Source: Parapedobacter soli
GTDB taxonomy: Bacteria; Bacteroidota; Bacteroidia; Sphingobacteriales; Sphingobacteriaceae
DNA: 36,374 nucleotides
Assembly: GCF_025460835.1 (NCBI RefSeq)
Contig: NZ_JAMXAY010000046.1
Location: forward strand, 1 to 36,374
Direction: 5' to 3'
Positions within the stretch are counted from its first letter, which is position 1. The number at the start of each line of letters is the position of its first letter. The notes beneath the pieces were generated by a model. The model had not been told where the DNA came from, did no database searches, and saw only the letters and a list, made by a program, of their open reading frames with translations. This document shows positions 15,658 through 23,001 of this stretch, in pieces. The position numbers and the translations under genes are program-made.

Positions 15658-18270
15658 GTGAAAAAATGGCTGTTGCTGATATGTGCTACCACCCTATGCT
15701 GCTCCTCGCTGTATGCACAGCAACAGGACGAGTTGAGGCTGCTATCCTCGTCGCACAGCCGATTGAACGCCACTACCGGGCAAATGATCAATTACCGTCC
15801 CGTTTACGAACATCATGGCTCTACGCTATCTGCCGATAGCGGCTACCTCTACAACGATGATGAAGGCCGCCAGTATTTCGATGCTTTCGGTAAGGTAATC
15901 ATCACCCAACCAAACGGAACGGTAATCTATGCCGACAAATTGCATTACGTAGCCGAAACTCAGCTAGCCACCCTTACCAACAATGTACGCATGGTAGATG
16001 GCAATTCGGTGTTAACCACCAATTACCTCACCTACAACATGAAGAGCAGTGTAGGCACCTATACAGGCGGTGGGCGGATCGTAAATACCACCGATACCAT
16101 TACCAGTAAGAATGCATACTATTTCGACAACACGAAAGATGCGTATTTCCGCCATGATGTCATCGTGCGGACACCCGACGTGAAAATATATACCGATACC
16201 ATGCGTTATAATTCGGCTTCCAAGATCACCTATTTTTACGGCCCTACTAACATCAAGGGTAACGACGGTGAAAACCTTTATACCGAGCGGGGCGAGTATA
16301 ATACCGAGACCGAACAGGCGTGGTTCGACCAAAACAACCTCTATACCGAAGGGAGCAGATTCCTCCGTGGAGACAGCATCTATTACGATGGACAAACCGG
16401 AAATGGGCACGCCGTGGAAAACGTGGTATTCATCGATACCGCCGACCAGTACTTCACCTATGGCGGCGAAGGGGTGTACAATCGGAACGATGAGTCTATC
16501 ACAATGACGCGCAACCCACTGGTAATGACCATAACCCGTAGCGATAGCAGCGCGAGGGATAGCCTATCAACGCCAGCAGACACCCTCAGCGTTACGATGG
16601 ATAGCTTGGCTGTGCCACAGCCGACACCGCCCGCAGCGGATACGATTTACCTCACGGCCGACACCTTATTTTCACGGCTGATTTTTCTCAAAGATTATGT
16701 ACCGAGGGTGTTTGAGCTAGACCGCGAAGGCGGTGAACTCGACGAGTATACCGATGAAGAATATGGCGACGACTTCGGCAGTCTGGATGAATTTGCTCCG
16801 CCAGGTGAGGAGGGTGTGCGTACGTTGGCCCGGCCACCGCAAGTAGATTCTGCTGTACTTGATAGCATCGAAACGGACGACACCGTACCGGTAGACACCC
16901 TCCTGCCGGTAGATGTGCCGGATCCGACACCGCCCGATTCACTCCAGGCATTTTCCGACAGCCTGAATACACCGCTGAAAGACACCGTCCGCGAAGAAAA
17001 TATTACCGCGTCCGACTCAACGTTGATCGCGACCCACCTGAAACGGGTGGAAGCTGCGCCGCTGAGTGCGCAACTGGGCCACGATGCGCTGGCACGGAAC
17101 CTTGCGGCAGACAGTGTGCTACGGGAACAGGCCATCATCCCCACAGGTGGGGAGGCAGACAGCCTCGTTGCCGATGCCTTAGCAGCCGTTTCGCGGGCAC
17201 CTAAAGATACGATACCGTCTGACTCACTAGCCAACGATACCACCAAAACACGCATTATAAAGGCGTTTTACAATGTGCGGCTCTTCAAATCGGACTTGCA
17301 GGCGGTGGCCGACTCCGTATACTACGGTTATCCCGATTCGATGATGCGCTTTTTCGGAAGGCCGATGATCTGGGCACAGGGATCGCAGATGACTGCCGAC
17401 ACCATTTTCATGCAAGTACGCAACGAGCAACTTGACAACATGATCCTCTTGAGCAACGCCTTCATGGTGAACACCCAACGCGATTCAAGCAAATACAATC
17501 AGGTGAAAGGGAGACGGATTACGGGATTTTTTACCGACAATGCATTAGACCGTATGTTTGTAGATGGTAATGCGGAAAGCATCTATTACATGATTGATGA
17601 AAAACAGCAGGTTTACACCAACATGTACAACAGCCGCAGCAGCCGTATCAAGATTGTGGTGGACAGCAACCAGATTGTAGAGTTTAGCCCAATAAGGCGC
17701 ATAGATGGCAAGGTATACCCTATGCACCTCATTCCGCAGGAAGCCGAGATATTGAATGGTTTTGTGTGGAAACCCGGCGACCGTCCTACTTCAAAAGAAG
17801 ACCTCCTAGCACGCCGGCGCCCGCCTGCAGATGCGGCATTGGCTGTACCTGCCGATACGGCGAATACCGGGAATATTGAGACCTTGATAACGCCTGAAGA
17901 GCACCCCATTACCCAGGATTCGATAGACACAGAGCCCCCTGAGCCGGCTCGAGACAGCCTCGCCACGGATAGCCTCCCGAAGCAGACCTACCTGTTCCGG
18001 TTGAGATATCCGGAGACCCAGGCGTCAACGCTGTACCTTCCAGGGCCTAACACCAAAATGGCCAGATATCCCGTGAGGAAGGATGATGCCAGTTCGTGCT
18101 TATCAAACAGGTTCCAATCGTGTATGGATATGACAACCAGCATTGTGATGATCAACGGAATGGTTGCCAATCGAGTAAATAGCCCCAGCACCACAAGAGC
18201 GGCACAAAACAGCTCCGCAAAAACGGCTAACCCCATGGATAGTGGTCCCCCGAGGCCGAAGAAGTCGTAA
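15658..18270 (+). CDS. OstA/LptA-like protein with an antisense-derived C-terminal tail
   Basis: 870 residues as the frame stands, starting with GTG directly at a signal peptide (MKKWLLLICATTLCCSSLYA). Residues about 30-300 form an OstA-like jelly-roll region (YLYNDDEGRQYFDAFGKVII, VIYADKLHYVAETQLATLTN), the fold of LptA and the LptD N-terminus. A long Asp/Ser/Thr/Pro-rich linker follows, then a second OstA-like part (RIIKAFYNVRLFKSDLQAVA, MFVDGNAESIYYMIDE). A role in LPS transport across the periplasm is inferred from the family. From about residue 777 (base 17988) to the stop, the frame is read from the antisense strand of the DoxX gene and has no family character. The natural stop codon seems lost; the authentic protein probably ended near PKQTYLFR. 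Confidence 0.85.
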   Translation: MKKWLLLICATTLCCSSLYAQQQDELRLLSSSHSRLNATTGQMINYRPVYEHHGSTLSADSGYLYNDDEGRQYFDAFGKVIITQPNGTVIYADKLHYVAETQLATLTNNVRMVDGNSVLTTNYLTYNMKSSVGTYTGGGRIVNTTDTITSKNAYYFDNTKDAYFRHDVIVRTPDVKIYTDTMRYNSASKITYFYGPTNIKGNDGENLYTERGEYNTETEQAWFDQNNLYTEGSRFLRGDSIYYDGQTGNGHAVENVVFIDTADQYFTYGGEGVYNRNDESITMTRNPLVMTITRSDSSARDSLSTPADTLSVTMDSLAVPQPTPPAADTIYLTADTLFSRLIFLKDYVPRVFELDREGGELDEYTDEEYGDDFGSLDEFAPPGEEGVRTLARPPQVDSAVLDSIETDDTVPVDTLLPVDVPDPTPPDSLQAFSDSLNTPLKDTVREENITASDSTLIATHLKRVEAAPLSAQLGHDALARNLAADSVLREQAIIPTGGEADSLVADALAAVSRAPKDTIPSDSLANDTTKTRIIKAFYNVRLFKSDLQAVADSVYYGYPDSMMRFFGRPMIWAQGSQMTADTIFMQVRNEQLDNMILLSNAFMVNTQRDSSKYNQVKGRRITGFFTDNALDRMFVDGNAESIYYMIDEKQQVYTNMYNSRSSRIKIVVDSNQIVEFSPIRRIDGKVYPMHLIPQEAEILNGFVWKPGDRPTSKEDLLARRRPPADAALAVPADTANTGNIETLITPEEHPITQDSIDTEPPEPARDSLATDSLPKQTYLFRLRYPETQASTLYLPGPNTKMARYPVRKDDASSCLSNRFQSCMDMTTSIVMINGMVANRVNSPSTTRAAQNSSAKTANPMDSGPPRPKKS

Positions 18271-18413
18271 AACTCAGCTTTCTTTTCACCATAGTTCAAC
18301 CATTTACCATACCCATAAGTAGGGATCATCAACACCCCAAATCCCAGCCGTAAAACCAGCGCAGCTACGTGCGAAGCCGTCGTGCTAACCCCCACAGCAA
18401 ATAGTTTTTTCAT
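17988..18413 (-). CDS. DoxX-family membrane protein
   Basis: 141 residues with four hydrophobic segments. HVAALVLRLGFGVLMIPTYG is the usual first helix, followed by GKWLNYGEKKAEFYDFFGLG, GLAVFAELFCAALVVLGLFT with the conserved Glu of DoxX helix 2, RLATIPLIITMLVVISIHDW and YLAILVLGPGRYSVDAW at the end. Family members are inner-membrane proteins tied to redox or sulfur metabolism in some cases, mostly of unknown function. The gene follows the SDR gene by 75 bases on the same strand, and AAGGA directly precedes its ATG. Two thirds of it (283 bases) overlaps the frame of the OstA-like gene on the opposite strand. Confidence 0.88.
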   Translation of the reverse strand: MKKLFAVGVSTTASHVAALVLRLGFGVLMIPTYGYGKWLNYGEKKAEFYDFFGLGGPLSMGLAVFAELFCAALVVLGLFTRLATIPLIITMLVVISIHDWNLFDKHELASSFLTGYLAILVLGPGRYSVDAWVSGYLNRNR

Positions 18414-18488
18414 TCCTTAATCAATTTTTAAATGTGATATCCCATATTTTAACATTCCAGCATAAAAGGGCGCCGTCGCGACATACCT

Positions 18489-19211
18489 TCATATCCGCTT
18501 GTGTAACCATCCGGGCAGCAAGCGATAAAGCCAACCAACAATCCGCCATCGGCGGGATATATAAACCACATCCCGCCGGGCTTCCAGTCCACTGTAAATC
18601 TGCCGCGCCGCTTTGGCTACGGGAACTATCCAGAATCGTATGGGCGACTTAGCCACAGCTGTATCTACGAAACCGGGGCAGATGTCCGTTATCGCAATAT
18701 CCAGCTGTTCTTTTAATGCCTTTTGCCGCAACCCTTGTAGGTAGTTGATTTGATATGCCTTGCTAGCACTGTATCCAGGAGCTTGCCTACTACCGCGAAT
18801 ACCAGCAATGGATGTAATAGCCGCCAGGTGCCCGCCTCCCTGTGTTTTGAAATAATTGAATGCCCAACCGGCTAGTTGGGTGAATGCCCCTACATTCAGG
18901 TCGATTATCCGGCGTTCCACATCAAAATCCAGCGAAGGGTTGGTATTTCCTCCCCCCGCGCTGATTACAACGGTGTCTACACCACCCATAGTTGCAACCA
19001 AAGCTTCCAGGTGCGCAATATTCACAGCCGTATCCGTTACATCAAATGCTGTGAAATGGTAGCTTGAGGGCCTCGCCGCCGTTATTTCCCGCAGCAACGC
19101 CTCGCGCCGGCCGGTGATGCCCACTGCATGACCCTCTGCAGCGTAGACCGATGCCAATGCCCGGCCTATACCGGAAGTCGCCCCGATGATGATAATCTTT
19201 TTACTAGCCAT
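18489..19211 (-). CDS. Short-chain dehydrogenase/reductase (SDR)
   Basis: 240 residues. The NAD(P)-binding motif is GATSGIG (residues 10-16), with Gly-Arg-Arg after strand 2 (GITGRREAL), which favours NADPH, then DVTD at 57-60. The catalytic set is Asn106, Ser134 (ITSIAGIRG), Tyr147 and Lys151 (GYSASKA), all present. After that comes ITDICPGFVDT, the usual PG motif. The last part (WRIVGWLYRLLPGWLHKRI) is hydrophobic and basic and may touch the membrane. Substrate is unknown. It is divergent from the cold-shock gene, with its own -7 box, and probably co-transcribed with doxX. Confidence 0.9.
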   Translation of the reverse strand: MASKKIIIIGATSGIGRALASVYAAEGHAVGITGRREALLREITAARPSSYHFTAFDVTDTAVNIAHLEALVATMGGVDTVVISAGGGNTNPSLDFDVERRIIDLNVGAFTQLAGWAFNYFKTQGGGHLAAITSIAGIRGSRQAPGYSASKAYQINYLQGLRQKALKEQLDIAITDICPGFVDTAVAKSPIRFWIVPVAKAARQIYSGLEARRDVVYISRRWRIVGWLYRLLPGWLHKRI

Positions 19212-19253
19212 TCCCTATCAAGACCGTGCCGCGAAAGTCTCAGCAGCCGGCTC

Positions 19254-19261
19254 CAAAGGTA
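19254..19261 (-). promoter_or_regulatory. Candidate -7 promoter element of the SDR gene
   Basis: On the minus strand TACCTTTG is a full match to TAnnTTTG. The -33 region is weak. The expected leader is about 36 bases. It lies back to back with the cold-shock promoter on the other strand. Confidence 0.5.
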
Positions 19262-19293
19262 GAAACTATTCGCCAATTCAGCATAACACGCCG

Positions 19294-19324
19294 TTTGGTT
19301 ATAAGCCACAATTTCGTACCTTTG
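19294..19324 (+). promoter_or_regulatory. Promoter of the cold-shock gene
   Basis: TTTG (19294-19297), 19 bases, TACCTTTG (19317-19324): a complete -33/-7 match. Transcription should start near 19329-19331, giving a leader of about 100 bases before the ATG at 19430, long enough for a temperature- or structure-dependent 5' region. Confidence 0.65.
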
Positions 19325-19429
19325 CACAAAGGGCCATGTTATTACCTTTCGTTTTTGCTCCCCACCCCAGCTTGCAAATCATCGAAAACCGAAAGTGGCC
19401 ACGAGAGAAGTGTTAATTTAAAATCATCA

Positions 19430-19888
19430 ATGGGAAGATCACAAGAGACATTCAGCAAAAAAGAAAACGCCAAGAAACGACAACAAAAGAAAAGAGAAAA
19501 AGAACAGCGCCGTGAAGAAAAACGGCTAGCCGCTGCATCAAACAAAGGCAAGACGCTGGACGATATGCTCGCCTATGTGGATGAAAATGGCAATATTACT
19601 AATACACCGCCCGACCCCAAGAAGCTCAAACCGGTATCCGCAGACGAAATACTGATCAGTACGCCGAAGCTTGAAGACATGGAAGACGATGGCATGCGTA
19701 CCGGCCGCGTAGCGTACTACAACGAGTCCAAGGGCTATGGCTTTATCAACGATGGGATGACAGGCGAGCGCATCTTCTTCCACATCAATGACCTTACCGA
19801 GCCTATTGCCGAAGACGACCGCATCGAATTCAACATCGTGAAAGGCCAACGCGGCCCCCAGGCGGCCGATGTAAAGAAAATTAGCTAA
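19430..19888 (+). CDS. Cold-shock domain protein with a basic N-terminal extension
   Basis: 152 residues. The first 40 are strongly basic and helical (KKENAKKRQQKKREKEQRRE), followed by a linker (DDMLAYVDENGNITNTPPDP) and a C-terminal cold-shock domain from residue about 87 to 151: RTGRVAYYNESKGYGFI, RIFFHINDL and RIEFNIVKGQRGPQAADVKK. The first is the RNP1-like motif (KGYGFI) and the second RNP2-like (IFFHI), both with aromatic residues for single-stranded nucleic acid. This architecture is common in Bacteroidetes; the protein is expected to bind RNA. ATG 19430 is chosen over upstream in-frame codons because it begins the conserved GRSQETFSKKE sequence and follows the mapped promoter by about 100 bases. 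Confidence 0.9.
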   Translation: MGRSQETFSKKENAKKRQQKKREKEQRREEKRLAAASNKGKTLDDMLAYVDENGNITNTPPDPKKLKPVSADEILISTPKLEDMEDDGMRTGRVAYYNESKGYGFINDGMTGERIFFHINDLTEPIAEDDRIEFNIVKGQRGPQAADVKKIS

Positions 19889-19921
19889 CCAGTACAACGC
19901 CCCGCTCATTTAAGCTATTCA

Positions 19922-19953
19922 TTTGATGGAGAGGTGATTTTTCACTACGTTTG
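19922..19953 (+). promoter_or_regulatory. Promoter of panB
   Basis: TTTG (19922-19925), 20 bases, then TACGTTTG (19946-19953): full -33/-7 match. The ATG at 19958 follows after only 4 bases, so the transcript should start at or beside the start codon. Confidence 0.65.
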
Positions 19954-19957
19954 TGTT

Positions 19958-20773
19958 ATGTCTGTAAACAAGGAAATCAAACGTATCACCACCCATACCA
20001 TCCGGGAGATGAAAAGCCGTGGTGAAAAAATAGCGATGCTTACTGGGTACGATTACTCAATGGCCCGCGTTTTGGACAACTCGGGTATCGATATCATCCT
20101 CGTGGGCGACTCGGCCGCCAATGTCATGGCGGGCTATGAAACTACCGTACCCATCACGCTCGAAGAGATGATGTACCATGCCTCGGCTGTAGTACGTGCC
20201 GCCAAGCGCGCGTTGGTGATTGTGGATTTACCATTCGGCTCCTACCAGGGCGATAGCAGCGATGCCCTCAAAGCTGCCGTGCGTGTGATGAAGGAAACCG
20301 GCGCCCATGGCTTGAAAGTGGAAGGTGGCATCGAAATACAGGAAACCGTGCAACGCATCGTCAACGCCGGTATCCCTGTGATGGGCCACCTGGGCCTTAC
20401 CCCGCAATCCATTTATAAATTCGGCACTTATACCGTAAGGGCAAAAGAGGAGGCCGAAGCAATTAAACTAAAATCAGACGCCAGCATACTGGAAGAGGCC
20501 GGTTGCTTTGGCTTGGTGCTCGAAAAGATACCAGCGGCCCTAGCAACCGAAGTGACGAACGGCATAGGAATACCCACCATCGGCATCGGGGCCGGACCCG
20601 GCTGCGACGGGCAGGTACTCGTCGTACACGATATGCTGGGTATCAACAAAGGCTTCAAGCCACGGTTCCTCCGCCAATACGCCAACCTCTATGAAGAAAT
20701 GGGCACTGCCGTAAGCAATTATATACGTGATGTAAAGTCCTCGGATTTCCCGAACGAAAAAGAGCAGTATTGA
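19958..20773 (+). CDS. panB: 3-methyl-2-oxobutanoate hydroxymethyltransferase PanB
   Basis: 271 residues, normal for the family. It transfers a hydroxymethyl group from 5,10-methylene-tetrahydrofolate to 2-oxoisovalerate, giving ketopantoate, the first step of pantothenate synthesis, in the cytoplasm. The metal-binding aspartates are in ILVGDSAANV (Asp51) and VIVDLPFGSYQ (Asp90), with Glu122 in LKVEGG and the catalytic Glu189 in VLEKIP. The motif VMGHLGLTPQS is also typical. ATG 19958 gives MSVNKEIKRITT, better than the GTG at 19934, which lies upstream of the promoter -7 box. There are no other pantothenate genes next to it. Downstream lies a decayed peptidase gene on the same strand. Confidence 0.97.
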   Translation: MSVNKEIKRITTHTIREMKSRGEKIAMLTGYDYSMARVLDNSGIDIILVGDSAANVMAGYETTVPITLEEMMYHASAVVRAAKRALVIVDLPFGSYQGDSSDALKAAVRVMKETGAHGLKVEGGIEIQETVQRIVNAGIPVMGHLGLTPQSIYKFGTYTVRAKEEAEAIKLKSDASILEEAGCFGLVLEKIPAALATEVTNGIGIPTIGIGAGPGCDGQVLVVHDMLGINKGFKPRFLRQYANLYEEMGTAVSNYIRDVKSSDFPNEKEQY

Positions 20774-20779
20774 CGTACC

Positions 20780-21078
20780 ATGAAACGCCTAATTAACCAT
20801 CTGTGTCGTATTGGCGTTGGCCACGACTTCCTTTGCCCAGCGCAAAATCCCCGCAGATTCGGTCATAGCTACCAAACACAAAACGACCGTCAAAGGCCAG
20901 CACATCAACTATACGGCGTATAAAGGTACGCAACCCGTGTGGGACGAGGAGCTTTATTGCAGACCGCAGCAAGCACATGATGTACCTTCGCAAAGAAGAC
21001 CTCGAAAAGGGAAGTGAGGATATCCGGCAGTTCATCCAGGCAAGCCTGCCCGGCAAAGGCGTACCGGCTAAGTATTGA
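20780..21078 (+). pseudogene. Collapsed peptidase S10 (serine carboxypeptidase-like) pseudogene
   Basis: Three pieces remain in three frames. ATG 20780 begins MKRLINHLC; a shift leads into a signal-peptide end LALATTSFAQ and RKIPADSVIATKHKTTVKGQ, then INYTAYKGTQPVWDEE (to about 20950), the start of mature S10 peptidases of Bacteroidetes. It then jumps to a C-terminal piece around SKHMMYLRKEDLEKGSEDIR, with the His-Met region that normally carries the catalytic His, ending in TGA 21076-21078. Full proteins have about 500 residues, so some 400 codons with the catalytic Ser and Asp are gone. The family assignment comes from the two ends together and is inference. The last 11 bases overlap the 3' end of obgE. 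Confidence 0.7.
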
Positions 21079-22066
21079 TGGTTCGCCAAAGCATATCCTT
21101 TAGCGATTGGATATTTTTGCCCGCTACCGACGAGATAAATAGATAAGGAATTCCAGAGGGCACCTGGGCTTTCATTTCTGCTTCCAGCTCATCGTCGAGC
21201 ATGTCTGATTTGGTTATGGCGAGGATACGCGGTTTATCTTTCAATTCGGGATTGAACGCGACCAGTTCGTCCAATAGGACGTTATATTCCTCCGCAATGG
21301 TCCGTTCCGTATCGGCCGGCACCATGAACAGCAGTACGGAATTACGTTCGATGTGCCGCAGGAAACGATGGCCCAGCCCCTTCCCTTCCGATGCGCCCTC
21401 GATGATACCGGGGATATCGGCCATCACGAACGATTTGTTGTCGCGGTAGGAAACGATGCCCAAGTTGGGTACCAGCGTGGTAAAAGGATAATCCGCTATT
21501 TCGGGTTTGGCTGCGGAAACTACAGACAGCAACGTGGACTTCCCGGCATTAGGGAAACCCACCAGTCCCACATCCGCCAGCACTTTCAGTTCGAGGATGA
21601 TCCACTGTTCCTTCCCGGTCTCGCCGGGCTGTGCGTATCGAGGTGTCTGCTGCGTAGGGCTTTTGAAGTGCCAGTTACCCAATCCACCCCGCCCCCCAGC
21701 AGTAAGTACCTTCACCTCCCCATCTTCCGTGATATCAAAAAGTACTTCATTAGTCTCCGCATCACGTGCTACGGTGCCTAGGGGTACTTCCAACACTTCA
21801 TCCTTGCCGTCGGCACCCGTCTTCAACGCGCTACCCCCAGGTTGGCCATCCGCCGCAATCACATGCTTGCGGTATTTCAGGTGCAACAGGGTCCACAATT
21901 GTGCATTACCTTTAAGCAAAATATGGCCACCACGGCCGCCATCGCCACCATCGGGACCTCCTTTAGCGGTAAATTTATCGCGATGCAAATGTGCAGAGCC
22001 TGCCCCGCCTTTACCAGAACGGCAACATATCTTTACATAATCGACGAAGTTTGAACCTTGTGCCAC
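21068..22066 (-). CDS. obgE: GTPase ObgE/CgtA
   Basis: 332 residues from GTG 22066 (reading [20 protein letters not shown], the usual opening in the phylum; a TTG at 22087 is the alternative). The Obg domain with its Gly-rich loops ([14 protein letters not shown]) fills residues 1-158. The G domain follows: G1 [11 protein letters not shown], switch [13 protein letters not shown]3 [17 protein letters not shown]4 AITKSD and G5 SSVAG. It lacks the extra C-terminal OCT domain, as is usual in this group. Obg proteins bind the 50S ribosomal subunit and are essential for ribosome maturation and stress signalling. It lies behind adk with an 87-base gap containing an inverted repeat. Confidence 0.96.
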   Translation of the reverse strand: MAQGSNFVDYVKICCRSGKGGAGSAHLHRDKFTAKGGPDGGDGGRGGHILLKGNAQLWTLLHLKYRKHVIAADGQPGGSALKTGADGKDEVLEVPLGTVARDAETNEVLFDITEDGEVKVLTAGGRGGLGNWHFKSPTQQTPRYAQPGETGKEQWIILELKVLADVGLVGFPNAGKSTLLSVVSAAKPEIADYPFTTLVPNLGIVSYRDNKSFVMADIPGIIEGASEGKGLGHRFLRHIERNSVLLFMVPADTERTIAEEYNVLLDELVAFNPELKDKPRILAITKSDMLDDELEAEMKAQVPSGIPYLFISSVAGKNIQSLKDMLWRTINT

Positions 22067-22072
22067 TTTTTT

Positions 22073-22154
22073 ATGGTTAATTTTCAATTGTCAATTGTTA
22101 ATTTCCGATGGCCGTTGACAGCGAGGTATCAATTGACCATTAACAATTAACCAT
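22073..22154. repeat. 25-base imperfect inverted repeat between adk and obgE
   Basis: Arms 22073-22097 and 22130-22154 pair at 22 of 25 positions around a 32-base loop. The outer ten bases (ATGGTTAATT) are perfect, as is the inner block GTCAATTG. The right arm ends on the first base of the adk stop codon. It would form a long AU-rich hairpin between the two coding regions in the mRNA. Confidence 0.7.
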
Positions 22155-22729
22155 TATTGAAAACCATCAACAACGCCTTTGATTTCTTCAAAAATAGCTT
22201 CGATGTCGCCTATGCCGTTGACCTTGGTTAGCTTACCCTGCTTTTCGTAATAGGGCAACACATGGATGGTTTTATTGAAATACTCCTCAATCCGCTTCTT
22301 CAACTTCTCACTGTCGTCATCGGCACGGTTGCTGACGGCTTTCCGCTTGGCAATACGGACCGTCAGCTCCTCTTCCGTGACATCGAGGGCTACCACACCG
22401 GTGATGCCCGACCCTTTTGACTCTAGGAATCGGTCCAACGCTTCGGCCTGGGCCACCGTACGTGGGAAACCATCAAAAATAAAACCTTTCGCCTGTGGGT
22501 TCTTGTCTATCTCCTCTTCCAACATGGCAATGGTGATTGAATCGGGCACCAATTCGCCGGCGGCAATGAGCTTGCTCACACGTTGTCCCAAGTCGGTTTG
22601 ATTGGCGATGTGGGCACGGAAAATATCGCCCGTGGAGATGTGCACCAGCTGGTACCGGTCGATAAGCTTTTGCGATTGGGTTCCCTTCCCTGCTCCCGGA
22701 GGGCCAAATAAAACAAGGTTTAGCATCAT
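22154..22729 (-). CDS. adk: Adenylate kinase
   Basis: 191 residues (190 if the second of two adjacent ATGs, at 22726, is used, which gives the common MLNLVLFGPPG start). The P-loop is GPPGAGKGTQS; STGDIFRAHIANQTDLGQRV holds the AMP site, and GFIFDGFPRTVAQAEALDRF the DGFPR motif. The LID is the short type without zinc cysteines (VSNRADDDSEKLKKRIEEYF), normal in Bacteroidetes. It interconverts ATP + AMP and 2 ADP in the cytoplasm. It starts about 10 bases after a hairpin that looks like the terminator of the tRNA gene upstream, so it may rely on read-through or on a weak promoter inside that hairpin. Confidence 0.97.
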   Translation of the reverse strand: MMLNLVLFGPPGAGKGTQSQKLIDRYQLVHISTGDIFRAHIANQTDLGQRVSKLIAAGELVPDSITIAMLEEEIDKNPQAKGFIFDGFPRTVAQAEALDRFLESKGSGITGVVALDVTEEELTVRIAKRKAVSNRADDDSEKLKKRIEEYFNKTIHVLPYYEKQGKLTKVNGIGDIEAIFEEIKGVVDGFQ

Positions 22730-22737
22730 ATAACTGT

Positions 22738-22775
22738 GAAAAATAATAGCCTAACCGCTATATTGATTAGGCTAT
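22738..22775 (-). terminator. Rho-independent terminator behind tRNA-Arg
   Basis: On the minus strand a 9-base perfect stem (22746-22754 with 22767-22775; core TAGCCTAA/TTAGGCTA) and a 12-base loop are followed by TTATTTTT. It lies directly after the tRNA and only some 10 bases before the adk start codon. Confidence 0.65.
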
Positions 22776-22789
22776 ATGGGTGAAACATG

Positions 22790-22863
22790 TGCGCTTGAAG
22801 GGAGTCGAACCCCTAACCTCCTGATCCGTAGTCAGGTGCTCTATCCAGTTAAGCTACAAGCGC
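22790..22863 (-). tRNA. tRNA-Arg (anticodon ACG)
   Basis: Cloverleaf by eye: acceptor GCGCTTG with CAAGCGC, D arm GCTT...GAGC, anticodon arm CCTGA-CTACGGA-TCAGG with anticodon ACG, and T arm AGGGG-TTCGACT-CCCTT. The discriminator base is A; CCA is not encoded. ACG is normally edited to ICG by TadA to read CGU, CGC and CGA. Confidence 0.95.
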
Positions 22864-22880
22864 ATTCCCGATTCGGTTTG

Positions 22881-22888
22881 CAAAGATA
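22881..22888 (-). promoter_or_regulatory. -7 promoter element of tRNA-Arg
   Basis: On the minus strand TATCTTTG matches TAnnTTTG, with TTTC at roughly the -33 distance. Predicted start lies about 10 bases before the mature tRNA 5' end. Confidence 0.5.
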
Positions 22889-22948
22889 GGAATCTGATTG
22901 ATACCTGCGAAATATTTTTAGAAAAAATACAGCACAACGTTACGGACA

Positions 22949-22979
22949 TTGCATTAGTCCCCTGATTTTATTACCTTTA
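22949..22979 (+). promoter_or_regulatory. Promoter of the alpha/beta hydrolase gene
   Basis: TTG (22949-22951), 20 bases, TACCTTTA (22972-22979): one mismatch to the -7 consensus. The leader to ATG 23002 would be about 18 bases. Confidence 0.5.
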
Positions 22980-23001
22980 AGCAAACATATCATCACATCA
23001 A

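Noticed and set aside
16695-17255. Minus-strand Ser-rich open frame of 186 codons
   Set aside because: Antisense reading of the Asp/Ser/Thr linker of the OstA-like gene; low complexity and no start signal.
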